A DNA stretch of 64,000 nucleotides from Clostridia bacterium (GTDB taxonomy: Bacteria; Bacillota; Clostridia; Peptostreptococcales; Anaerovoracaceae): positions 62,001 through 126,000 of the forward strand of contig CABJAP010000013.1 in NCBI GenBank assembly GCA_902363595.1. Reading direction: 5' to 3'. Made by a program: the position numbers and the translations under genes. Under the pieces are notes generated by a model. That model was not told the origin of the DNA and did no database searches. It saw nothing but the letters and a program-made list of their open reading frames with translations. Within the stretch, counting starts at the first letter, position 1; every line of letters begins with the position of its first letter. Positions 50,676 to 58,810 of this stretch are shown here, piece by piece.

Positions 50676-51251
50676 CTATGCCTGATAACCCTTTTCAAAA
50701 GCGGTTTTATTCAGTTCTACAAATTTTGGTTTTACTGTTTTTTCAATCTGCTGGATCCAAGTCTCCTTAGAGAAAGGCAGCTCTTTGGCCATTGCACCCA
50801 GCAGTACGGTGTTTACGGCTTTGATGCTGCCGCATTCCGTTGCGATGCCCAGTGCATCCAGACAAGTCACTTTGTCCGCGTTATCTTTAAGGAAATCGAC
50901 GATTTCAGCAGGATACTGGGCCGCTCCCATAATAACCGGCATTGGCTTGATCTGCTGCGTATTGACAAAGATGGCGCCGCCCTGTTTCAGGTAGGGAATC
51001 CATCTATACGCCTCCAGTTCTTCAAAGGCTACGATCACATCGGCCCCGCCTTCTTCGATGAGAGGCGAACGCACTTCGTTCTCGCTGATTCTTACATGAG
51101 TCACCACGCTCCCGCCCCTCTGGGCCATGCCATGGACTTCCGCCAGCTTTACGTCATACCCTTCCTCCAGGGCGATATTTCCCAGAAGCACGCTGGCCAA
51201 AAGAGTCCCCTGGCCGCCGACTCCCACGATCAAGATATTTATGTCTTTCAT
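50676..51251 (-). CDS. iorB: Indolepyruvate:ferredoxin oxidoreductase beta subunit
   Basis: 191 residues, the gamma/beta pyruvate-ferredoxin-oxidoreductase type domain: NILIVGVGGQGTLLASVLLG at the start, MAQRGGSVVTHVRI in the middle, then EELEAYRWIPYLKQGG. With IorA it oxidatively decarboxylates indolepyruvate, phenylpyruvate or 4-hydroxyphenylpyruvate to aryl-acetyl-CoA, reducing ferredoxin. It starts 2 bp after iorA. Confidence 0.93.
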   Translation of the reverse strand: MKDINILIVGVGGQGTLLASVLLGNIALEEGYDVKLAEVHGMAQRGGSVVTHVRISENEVRSPLIEEGGADVIVAFEELEAYRWIPYLKQGGAIFVNTQQIKPMPVIMGAAQYPAEIVDFLKDNADKVTCLDALGIATECGSIKAVNTVLLGAMAKELPFSKETWIQQIEKTVKPKFVELNKTAFEKGYQA

Positions 51252-51253
51252 CT

Positions 51254-52981
51254 TTATTTTACCTCCTCTTCAATGGCGTCGAACGGGCATACGCGTTTGC
51301 ACAGCCCGCAGCCAACACAGCGTTCAGCTGCGATTACAGGTTTTCCATTTTCCAGTTCAATGGCAGGGCATCCAATTCCCATGCACATTTTACAGTTCTT
51401 GCACTTATCTGTAATCAGATGAGGTATATCCGGCTGCTTGACAATCAAGGCACAGGGCCGCTTGGTAATGATGACCGACAGCTCTTCTCTGGCTGTCTCT
51501 TCTTTAACAGCCTTTTCTACAGCTGGCAGGTCGAATGGATCCACTTCCACAATATGCTCTACGCCGCAGGCTTTGCAGAGCTGGGCGATATCGATGGCAG
51601 GAGCTTCCTGACCTTTGGCATTCTTTCCAGTGGAAGGGTTATCCTGATGGCCGGTCATGCCAGTGATCCGGTTATCAAGAATAATCACCGTTCCAGTCGC
51701 CTGATTATAGTTCATATTAATCAATCCGGTAACGCCGGAATGGAAGAAAGTCGAATCTCCCAGAACAGCTACCGTATCTCTGGCCGCCTCTTTACCTCTA
51801 GCCTTTTCGAATCCGTGGGCCATGGTGATGGATGCGCCCATGCACAGGCAGGCATCCATTGCTGATGTTGGCGGCAGGGAGCCCAAGGTATAACATCCAA
51901 TGTCGCCCATAACGTGCTTTTTCAGTTTTCCCAATATGTAGAACAGTCCTCGATGCGGGCATCCCGCGCACATGAGCGGCGGTCTTGCCGGCGCCTCCTG
52001 TGGGGCTACATGCTCTGGCGCTTCTCCAGTAAAGGCCTCCCGGATCATGTTGGCCGAGTATTCTCCCTGAATCGTGAACATCGCCTTGCCTTTTGTCGGA
52101 ATACCCATGGCGCGAATCTGTTCTTCGAAGAAGGGGTTTCCCTCTTCAATTACATAGACCTCTTCCACCTGCTTTGCAAACTCTTCAATAAGAGCTTTGG
52201 GCAGCGGGTTGATGATGCCCATTTTGAGGACGCTGGCCTGAGGCAGCGCTTCTTTTACATACTGATAGCAGATTCCGCTGGTTATGATACCGATCTTTTT
52301 ATCATTCAGTTCTATGCGGTTGATTGGAAAATCTTTTGAATCTTCTTCAATCTGGTTCAGCCGCTTTTCCTGAATCACATGCAGCTTTTTGGCCATAGCC
52401 GGCATCGCTACATATTTTTGAATATTTTTTTCGTAAGGGATCAGTTCTTTTTCCTTGCGATCTTCTACGGTAACGATTCCTCTGGAGTGGGAAATCCTTG
52501 TATTGGACCTCATGAGAACCGGCGTGTCGTATTTTTCGCTCAGTTCATAAGCGTATTTCATAAAGTCTTTGCATTCCTGCGCATTAGCCGGTTCCAGTAT
52601 CGGTACGCCCGCGCCTCTGCCGTGGTAGCGGGAATCCTGCTCATTCTGGCTGGAGTGGCATCCGTTGTCGTCAGCTACCAAAACCACCAGTCCGCCGGTA
52701 ACACCTGTATATGCAGCAGTAAAAAACGGATCGGCTGCTACGTTAAGACCTACATGTTTCATGCAGGATAACGCTCTGGCACCGCCGATGGATGCGCCTA
52801 CCGCCACTTCTGTTCCCACTTTTTCATTGGGGGCCCATTCCACATGCATTTCGTCATACTGAGCCGCAGCTTCCGTGACTTCTGTACTGGGTGTTCCCGG
52901 GTAGGAAGAAATGACTCTTACTCCCGCTTCAAAGGCCCCTCTAGCAAAGGCCTCATTTCCTAACATTATTTTCTTTTCCAT
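51254..52981 (-). CDS. iorA: Indolepyruvate:ferredoxin oxidoreductase alpha subunit
   Basis: 575 residues from the ATG at 52981 (MEKKIMLGNEAFARGAFEAG), since the upstream 36 in-frame residues are unrelated. Transketolase-like pyrimidine-binding domain at the N-terminus (SSYPGTPSTEVTEAAAQY), thiamine-diphosphate domain (LGDSTFFHSGVTGLINMNYN, then TGMTGHQDNPSTG), and a C-terminal 2[4Fe-4S] ferredoxin domain with CKNCKMCMGIGCP and CVGCGLCKRVCP. Catalyses oxidation of aryl pyruvates. AGAGGTTG precedes the ATG. Confidence 0.95.
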   Translation of the reverse strand: MEKKIMLGNEAFARGAFEAGVRVISSYPGTPSTEVTEAAAQYDEMHVEWAPNEKVGTEVAVGASIGGARALSCMKHVGLNVAADPFFTAAYTGVTGGLVVLVADDNGCHSSQNEQDSRYHGRGAGVPILEPANAQECKDFMKYAYELSEKYDTPVLMRSNTRISHSRGIVTVEDRKEKELIPYEKNIQKYVAMPAMAKKLHVIQEKRLNQIEEDSKDFPINRIELNDKKIGIITSGICYQYVKEALPQASVLKMGIINPLPKALIEEFAKQVEEVYVIEEGNPFFEEQIRAMGIPTKGKAMFTIQGEYSANMIREAFTGEAPEHVAPQEAPARPPLMCAGCPHRGLFYILGKLKKHVMGDIGCYTLGSLPPTSAMDACLCMGASITMAHGFEKARGKEAARDTVAVLGDSTFFHSGVTGLINMNYNQATGTVIILDNRITGMTGHQDNPSTGKNAKGQEAPAIDIAQLCKACGVEHIVEVDPFDLPAVEKAVKEETAREELSVIITKRPCALIVKQPDIPHLITDKCKNCKMCMGIGCPAIELENGKPVIAAERCVGCGLCKRVCPFDAIEEEVK

Positions 52982-52997
52982 GTCCAACCTCTTTACT

Positions 52998-54308
52998 CTA
53001 TTTATTTTTTCTATGATCGATGACTCTCTTGGCTTTTCCTTCAAATCTGGGCAGTGTACCTGGAGATACCAGCGACACCTTGGCGTCAATGTTTAAAATG
53101 ACCCTCAGGTTGTGCTTGATCTTGGCTCTGAGCTCTTCCAGCTTGGTGAAATCATCCAAAAGTGAAGCATCGGAGAATTCCACTTTTACTTCGATTCGAT
53201 CCATATATCCTTCGGTGGTGAGCACGATCTCGTAAAACGGCTCCACTTCCTTCATACTCATGATAACAGATTCAATCTGAGAGGGGAATACGTTGACGCC
53301 TCGAATCACCAGCATATCGTCGGTTCTTCCCTGAACTTTCGCCATGCGCATGGTCGTGCGGCCGCACTGACAAGGATGGTCATTGAACCAGCTGATATCT
53401 CTGGTTCTATATCTAAGTACAGGAAAGGCCTGTTTTGTCAGCGTGGTGATGACGAGTTCGCCTTTTTCTCCTACAGGAAGCGGCTCCAGCGTGTTTGGAT
53501 CAATAATCTCGGAAAAGTATTGATCTTCTGCGATGTGCATGCCCTGTTTTAAGTAACATTCACCCGAGTATCCCGGTCCGCCGACTTCCGAAAGGCCGTA
53601 ATTCTCAGTGGCCAGAATACCCAGCTGTTTTTCGATCTTTGCGCGCATTTCTTCTGTGTGTCCTTCACCTCCAAAGAGGGCCAGACGCAGCTTAATCTTG
53701 TCCTTATCAATGCCCTTTTTCTCCATTTCATCCGCCAGGTAAAGGGCGTAGGACGGGGTCGCAATCAAGATGGTGGAGCCGAAATCCTGCATGAGCATCA
53801 GCTGCCGTTCCGTGTTTCCGCTGGAAAGAGGCACAACCATGGCCCCCAGCTTTTCCATGCCGTAATGCAAGCCGAATCCGCCGGTAAAAAGCCCGTATCC
53901 AAAGGCAATCTGAACAATATCATCGGGAGTTCCGCCTGCAGCGCAGATGACTCTAGCCATGATCTCGGACCAGTTATCTAAATCCTGTTTGGTATAGCCT
54001 ACGATTTTTGGCTTTCCTGTGGTCCCGGAAGAACCGTGGATCCGGACGACGTCTCTTTTATCAACGGCAAACATGCCGAACGGATAGCTGTCTCTCAGGT
54101 CATCTGCAGTGGTAAAGGGTAGATGGCGCACATCGTCCAGCGTTTTTATGTGCTCCGGCTTTAATCCGATCTCATCAAATTTGCGTTTGTACAGGGGCAC
54201 TCTGTTATAGCAGACATCCACAATTTTTTTCAGCCGCTCCAGCTGAATTTGGCGGATGGTTTCTCTGTCAGCGCACTCCATCTGTCTGTTCCAAATAATG
54301 TGTTCCAT
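52998..54308 (-). CDS. paaK: Phenylacetate-CoA ligase (paralogue 2)
   Basis: 436 residues from the ATG at 54308 (MEHIIWNRQMECADRETI), aligned with the other paralogue; a start four codons earlier is also possible. Same motifs as the ligase at 49347: HGSSGTTGKPKIVGYTKQDL, YGLSEVGGPGYS, GELVITTLTKQAFPVLRYRT, and GRTDDMLVIRGVNVFPSQIE. The two are clearly paralogous. First gene of the operon; iorA follows after 16 bp. In amino-acid fermenters it could recover ATP from aryl-acetyl-CoA. Confidence 0.93.
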   Translation of the reverse strand: MEHIIWNRQMECADRETIRQIQLERLKKIVDVCYNRVPLYKRKFDEIGLKPEHIKTLDDVRHLPFTTADDLRDSYPFGMFAVDKRDVVRIHGSSGTTGKPKIVGYTKQDLDNWSEIMARVICAAGGTPDDIVQIAFGYGLFTGGFGLHYGMEKLGAMVVPLSSGNTERQLMLMQDFGSTILIATPSYALYLADEMEKKGIDKDKIKLRLALFGGEGHTEEMRAKIEKQLGILATENYGLSEVGGPGYSGECYLKQGMHIAEDQYFSEIIDPNTLEPLPVGEKGELVITTLTKQAFPVLRYRTRDISWFNDHPCQCGRTTMRMAKVQGRTDDMLVIRGVNVFPSQIESVIMSMKEVEPFYEIVLTTEGYMDRIEVKVEFSDASLLDDFTKLEELRAKIKHNLRVILNIDAKVSLVSPGTLPRFEGKAKRVIDHRKNK

Positions 54309-54379
54309 ATTTTCTCTCATCTTTTTTCTTTCTTTTTCCTCAAATTTCAGGCATTCGAGCCCAATTCGCTAATAGAAAT

Positions 54380-54408
54380 ATTTTATAACATATTTCCCAA
54401 AAAATCAA
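54380..54408 (-). promoter_or_regulatory. Promoter of the paaK-iorAB operon
   Basis: Minus strand TTGATT (54403-54408), 17-bp spacer, TAAAAT (54380-54385). Predicted start near 54373, about 65 nt before the first ATG. Confidence 0.65.
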
Positions 54409-54600
54409 ACCCTTCCAGGAAGCTTATCAGATTTACACAACTTTATCGGTTTGGAAGCTGCGGGGCCGGTGCTTTTTGGTTTACCATAATGAAAACAACT
54501 TATTTTCTTTCAAGTTAGTGTAAATTTTGTGGGTTTGCAGCCTTGAAATTTTTCAATATGTAGATTTTCAATGATTTTCACACAATTAACCTCTGAACAA

Positions 54601-54645
54601 TAAAAATTGCACTAATTTTGATTGAAGCTGCAAAATTAGTGCAAT
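54601..54645 (-). terminator. Perfect 15-bp stem terminator
   Basis: ATTGCACTAATTTTG (54606-54620) pairs perfectly with CAAAATTAGTGCAAT (54631-54645) around a 10-nt loop; on the minus strand T5 follows. It closes the secreted-protein/sorting-signal unit upstream of the paaK operon. Confidence 0.85.
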
Positions 54646-54708
54646 CCTAGACACCAGGCCACTTTAGATGGCTGCCGTATGAAACAAATTGCTTTTTATA
54701 TTTTTACT

Positions 54709-54870
54709 TTATTTCTTTGTACTTCTTTTTCTTCGCCCAGTTGCAATTACAGCGCCGGCAGCAGCGGCCGCCAGGATCAGCAGCGCAACATAAAGCGCCA
54801 TGTTGGTATCATCTCCCGTTTTTACATCCGGGTCTGCATCAGCATCTTCCTCTGTGGTAGTTGCTGACCA
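54709..54870 (-). pseudogene. Orphan sortase sorting signal (gene remnant)
   Basis: A frame without start codon ends in a complete cell-wall sorting signal: acidic linker TTTEEDADADPD, motif VKTGDDTN, hydrophobic helix starting MALYVALLILAAAAAGAVIA and a basic tail GRRKRSTKK before TAA. The frame is closed upstream by TAA at 54871-54873. It is in a different frame from the secreted protein that ends at 54914, so the two could be the broken halves of one anchored protein, or this could be the leftover of a deleted gene. The VKTGD type is shared by many Clostridia wall proteins. Confidence 0.65.
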
Positions 54871-54913
54871 TTATAAGAGTTACATTTCAGTTCCTTCTCC
54901 AAAACAATCTCAT

Positions 54914-55363
54914 TTAATTATGCTGCAAGAAGAATTCCACGCCATTATTCTCTCCCACTTTTCCCAAGTACCACTTGCCTCCATAGCGGAAAAAGAAACA
55001 AAGAATTGAATTCTTTCCATGCGTCACAGCATCAGCAGTTTCAAACTTTATGCGCTCTGACTGCTGCGGTCCGATCGAAAAATCCGCCTCCGCACAACAG
55101 TCCCAAGACCCGGCGGAACCGATCTCATCTATGTAATGCGCCTGCCTGGAAATCAGCATGTCCGAATTCCCGTGATTGTTCAGCTCCAGTTCCACATGGT
55201 CGTCCATACCTGTATCATAATGCAGCTTTGCTGTAAAATTAACTTCTGTATCCGGGTGGGGCCGCATCCCTCCTTTTTGTCCGGCCGTATCAGCAAATAC
55301 CAAGCTGGATGCTACGGTCAACGTCATAAGGGCAAATAAAATACCCGCTATTTTTCTTTTCAT
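54914..55363 (-). CDS. Small secreted protein
   Basis: 149 residues. Signal peptide (1-24, ending LVFAD), then a mature part of about 125 residues predicted as beta-sandwich (VNFTAKLHYDTGMDDHVELE, LNNHGNSDMLISRQAHYID) with a pair of adjacent cysteines (SWDCCAEADFSIGP). No anchor of its own. AAAGGAGAAG precedes the ATG. The orphan sorting signal begins 44 bp downstream, in another frame, so this may once have been a wall-anchored protein. Family unknown. Confidence 0.7.
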   Translation of the reverse strand: MKRKIAGILFALMTLTVASSLVFADTAGQKGGMRPHPDTEVNFTAKLHYDTGMDDHVELELNNHGNSDMLISRQAHYIDEIGSAGSWDCCAEADFSIGPQQSERIKFETADAVTHGKNSILCFFFRYGGKWYLGKVGENNGVEFFLQHN

Positions 55364-55678
55364 GTTCTTCTCCTTTGTAAAAGTTACACAATCAGCATAA
55401 ATAGCAGGTTCATCTTATGTATGTTTCTTTCTTGATAAAATTGTGCTCGTCTCCATTGTAGCCGATTTGCAGGAGCGCTGTCATCGTACAAATTCCATTT
55501 TTTTTCGACGATTTATCCGCGGGCATCAGCCTTTACTCTTGCGGACGGCTCAGCGGCATCCTCTTAGTTCCGGTTCATTGTTTTTTTCTTTTGACGCAGT
55601 ACGGATTTTTACTGGTGGAAACCCCGCTTTGGTGCTATACTTTAATTGCTGATTGAAATAGTTATTGAGGGAGCAAGG
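55364..55678. other. Divergent intergenic region without a gene
   Basis: About 315 bp between the secreted-protein gene and the LuxR gene. For the plus strand I see only an extended -10 (TGCTATACT at 55632-55640) about 40 bp before the LuxR ATG, with a poor -35. No other feature is evident. Confidence 0.4.
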
Positions 55679-56698
55679 ATGATTTCAAATACAATCTTTA
55701 TCACATATACCATTATGTGTTTTATCGGCCTGCAGGCCGTTACCCTGGTGATCATGATCATCAAACACAATGATTCCGGAAGCACGGAACTTCTAAAGGC
55801 TGCAAGAAATTTTGTGATCATTTCTGTAATTCTGGGGCTTTTTTATTACATTACCTATTACCGCGAACTGGTGCTGCATCAATTCACTGCCGGAATCTTT
55901 CTCCGTGCTCTTGACGCGGTGATTTTTTATGCACTAGGTCTTACTTGGGTCAAGCTGATTGATAAAATTATCGCTTCACCCAGTCCCCGCATGGACTGGT
56001 GGCGCAAATATACGGACAAAGCCTTTGCCTGCCTGATGTTTCTATCAGCGGTTATTTACATATTCCTGCTGGATGAAAATTATCGTACCCATGCGATCTG
56101 GTCGGAAGCGGTGGTTATAACCTGGGAAGTTGTCCTCGGCCTCACTGTAGTTGTGTTTACCCTTGCCTATATTTTGATCGGCTATAAAGATCTCACTGAT
56201 ACAGCCAGCAGGGGATACATTATTGTCATCAGTCTGCTGGTCAACTTCAATAACCTGTGGAATAACACTCTGGTTATTTCCGTATTCACTAGAGAAAGAA
56301 GCCTGAACATCAGTCTCTCCATGCTCTATGGCATCACTTCTATTCTGCTGCTGGTGATTAATTTGTTTACCGTTCTTTATTTATATAAGAAGGATTTTTC
56401 TCCTTTTTATTTTGGTAAAAAGGAACAGGTCTCCCGGGAGCTCACTGAGGAAGCATTCCTGGATTTGGTCGCGCAAAGCCGCCGTCTTACCGAGCGGGAG
56501 CGGGATGTGATGATCCTGGCTTATCAGGGGCTGACGAATCCGGACATCGCAGAAAAGTTATTTATATCCAAACATACGGTAAAACGGCATATGCACAATA
56601 TCTTTGAAAAGTTAGAAGTCGCTTCCAGAATGGAGCTGGTCCATTTGATTCAGTCCAAGGATTACAGCAAGTATCAGGATGCGTCCGGGGAAGGATGA
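55679..56698 (+). CDS. Membrane-anchored LuxR-type regulator (copy 1)
   Basis: 339 residues from the ATG at 55679 (MISNTIFITYTIMCFIGLQA), after GAGGGAG. About seven hydrophobic segments over residues 5-245, then a C-terminal LuxR helix-turn-helix (about 275-335: LTERERDVMILAYQGLTNPD, then IAEKLFISKHTVKRHMHNIF). It resembles the protein at 61961 in plan and motif. Such multi-helix LuxR regulators sense a ligand or state of the membrane; in gut anaerobes they often sit beside the enzyme genes they control. Likely target: the SDH-like/APC genes at 57432. Confidence 0.88.
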   Translation: MISNTIFITYTIMCFIGLQAVTLVIMIIKHNDSGSTELLKAARNFVIISVILGLFYYITYYRELVLHQFTAGIFLRALDAVIFYALGLTWVKLIDKIIASPSPRMDWWRKYTDKAFACLMFLSAVIYIFLLDENYRTHAIWSEAVVITWEVVLGLTVVVFTLAYILIGYKDLTDTASRGYIIVISLLVNFNNLWNNTLVISVFTRERSLNISLSMLYGITSILLLVINLFTVLYLYKKDFSPFYFGKKEQVSRELTEEAFLDLVAQSRRLTERERDVMILAYQGLTNPDIAEKLFISKHTVKRHMHNIFEKLEVASRMELVHLIQSKDYSKYQDASGEG

Positions 56699-56802
56699 AT
56701 TAAGACAGTCTGACAGCGGTTTCGCCTTGAGATGCCGATTCGCGTTATACGAAAATAACGGCATTTGAAAACAAGTCCCGTTATTATAATACTATCTAAT
56801 GT

Positions 56803-56841
56803 GGCTGCGTCCCGTGAAACGGGAGCAGCCTTACTTTTTTT
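56803..56841 (+). terminator. Terminator of the LuxR copy 1 gene
   Basis: GGCTGCGTCCCGT and ACGGGAGCAGCC form a 12-bp stem around GAA, then TTACTTTTTTT. Located about 100 bp after the stop. Confidence 0.85.
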
Positions 56842-57329
56842 GGGTGAAACTGTCAGAATCAAAGCCTTTCAGACGCAATTATGATACTGGGCCCTTTGGG
56901 GAGGCGTCCTCCAGGCGGCCCACGCGGCCTAGGGCGGTCTATGAAAATTTTTTTCAGGTTTTTAGAAAATTGCCCCTCTGGAGGTTGAAAGCAGCTACAA
57001 AATCCCTAAAATTTCGTTTTTCTGTATCCTCCTGATGCCTGGTGCCAGTCACCCTGCAGCCGCCTCGCATTCCGGTAAACGTTTCCGCAAGGCCAAGGGC
57101 AGCTCCGCCATCCAGCAAAAACCTGAATCGTTTTCTGAAAAGTTTCAGAATTCAGCCAAAAAAGTTTAACTGCTGACACCAGTCTTTTCTTTTATCGCCA
57201 AAAACTTTAAGTCTATTATTAGTCCGATAATTCTGTATCTTTCGGGCCTGTTCGATTAAATCCTTGAAATTCCAACACAATAACCCATTCGGTCCATAGC
57301 GTTTTTGCTTAAATAACCCACGTGGCTAA
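56842..57329 (+). other. Intergenic region ahead of the SDH-like gene
   Basis: About 490 bp between a terminator and the next promoter. No ORF with a ribosome binding site, no tRNA and no sigma-54 site. GC-rich and AT-rich stretches alternate; I see no clear function. Confidence 0.35.
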
Positions 57330-57359
57330 TTGTCAGAAGGTTTTGTTTTGCCATAAAAT
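57330..57359 (+). promoter_or_regulatory. Promoter of the SDH-like/APC unit
   Basis: TTGTCA (57330-57335), 18-bp spacer, TAAAAT (57354-57359), about 72 bp ahead of the ATG at 57432. Confidence 0.6.
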
Positions 57360-57431
57360 ACAGTTACACTTTTAAATGTGTCCGCGCAAAGATGCGGCAC
57401 AAAGCTATTATGTAAATTGGAGGAACAGAAG

Positions 57432-58715
57432 ATGAAATTACTTATTATCGGAGCAGGCGGCGTAGGAACATCAGCGGCAAAGATCATTGAACGCAGAGGC
57501 GCAGAAGGCGACTGGGCAGAAAAAGTAGTAGTGGCTGACTACGATTTCGACAGAGCAAAGAAAGTTGCCAATGAGATTTGCGGCGGCGGAAAATTCGTCC
57601 CGGCTCAGATCAATGCCATGGACGCAGAAAGCATTAAATCGGTAGTAAAAGAACACGATGTTGACTTCGCAATGAACGCTTGCGATCCTAGAATGAACGA
57701 AACGATCTTCGACACTTGCCTGGAAGCAGGAATCGGATATCTGGACTGCGCGATGACTCTGGGAACTGAGCATCCGGAAAAGCCTTATGAGCTGGCTAAC
57801 ATCAAGCTGGGTGACTACCAGTTCGCGAAGCAGAAGGAATGGGAAGCTTCCGGTAAAATCGCAGTATGCGGATCCGGTGTTGAACCTGGTATGGCGGACG
57901 TATTCGCTAAATATGCACAGAAGCACCTGTTTGATACCATCGATCGTGTAGACGTAAGAGACGGCGACAACTATGGAAATACTGATTCCGACTTCGGTTT
58001 CTCCGTATGGACGACCATCGAAGAATGTCTGCAGCCGCCAGTAATCTGGGAAAAGAACGAAGAGCATCCGGAAGGCCACTGGTTCTGTACCGAGCAGTTC
58101 TCCGAGCCTGAAGTATTCAACTTCCCTGGCGGAATCGGCGACGTAGAAGTTGTTAACGTAGAACACGAAGAAGTACTGCTGGTTCCAAGAGAAATCGACT
58201 GTAACCGCGTAACCTTCAAATACGGCGTACCTGCTGACTTCAGAAGAAAGCTGCTGGTGCTGCATGAGTATGGACTGGCTGACAAGAAGACCAAGATCAA
58301 GGTCGGCGACAGTGAAATTACACCGAGAGACTTCGTATGTAAGGTAATTCCGAGCCCGGTAGACGCTACCACAACCATGACCGGAAAAGGCTGCGCAGGA
58401 ACATGGGTAACAGGCTGGAAAGACGGAAAATACAGATCCATTTACCTGTATCAGATCGCAGACAATCAGGATTGCATCAAGAAGTATACAACCAACTCTG
58501 TAGTAGCACAGACAGCAGTAGGCCCAGTTATCATGATGGAACTGATCGCCAAAGGCATTTGGAGCGATGCCGGTGCATGGGGACCAGAACACTTTGATCC
58601 AGATCCATTCGTAGAAAGACTGGCTAAGTATGAATTCCCGGCTGGAATCAGAGAAATGGATTCCGAATATGCGGATATGCTCAACGAGCAGGCAATGCTG
58701 GAACAGTTAAAATAA
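57432..58715 (+). CDS. Saccharopine dehydrogenase-like oxidoreductase (second copy)
   Basis: 427 residues from the ATG at 57432 (MKLLIIGAGGVGTSAAKIIE), after TGGAGGAAC; the longer frame lacks a site. N-terminal Rossmann fold (GAGGVG, VVADYDFDRAKKVA), then the SDH substrate domain with CDPRMNETIFDTCLEAGI and CGSGVEPGMADVFAKYA. Distant from the copy at 21730 but the same family. It is followed by an APC permease, so it may act on an imported amino acid. Codon use is highly regular (many GAA, GGA), suggesting strong expression. Confidence 0.87.
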   Translation: MKLLIIGAGGVGTSAAKIIERRGAEGDWAEKVVVADYDFDRAKKVANEICGGGKFVPAQINAMDAESIKSVVKEHDVDFAMNACDPRMNETIFDTCLEAGIGYLDCAMTLGTEHPEKPYELANIKLGDYQFAKQKEWEASGKIAVCGSGVEPGMADVFAKYAQKHLFDTIDRVDVRDGDNYGNTDSDFGFSVWTTIEECLQPPVIWEKNEEHPEGHWFCTEQFSEPEVFNFPGGIGDVEVVNVEHEEVLLVPREIDCNRVTFKYGVPADFRRKLLVLHEYGLADKKTKIKVGDSEITPRDFVCKVIPSPVDATTTMTGKGCAGTWVTGWKDGKYRSIYLYQIADNQDCIKKYTTNSVVAQTAVGPVIMMELIAKGIWSDAGAWGPEHFDPDPFVERLAKYEFPAGIREMDSEYADMLNEQAMLEQLK

Positions 58716-58740
58716 AACTATTTCGCAAAATACGGATATT

Positions 58741-58771
58741 AGCAGGGCCGGCGCATTGACCCGGCTCTGCT
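58741..58771 (+). terminator. Weak terminator between SDH-like gene and permease
   Basis: AGCAGGGCCGG and CCGGCTCTGCT pair over 11 bp with a 9-nt loop, followed by CTTCCATTTTA. The T-run is poor, so part of the transcripts may read into the permease gene. Confidence 0.5.
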
Positions 58772-58810
58772 CTTCCATTTTATCACGCTATTGAAAGGAA
58801 AATTGCTGTT

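Noticed and set aside
57320..57336. GTGGCTAATTGTCAG as a possible sigma-54 promoter for the SDH-like/APC unit
   Set aside because: The -12 GC is missing; a TTGTCA-18-TAAAAT sigma-70-type promoter fits better.
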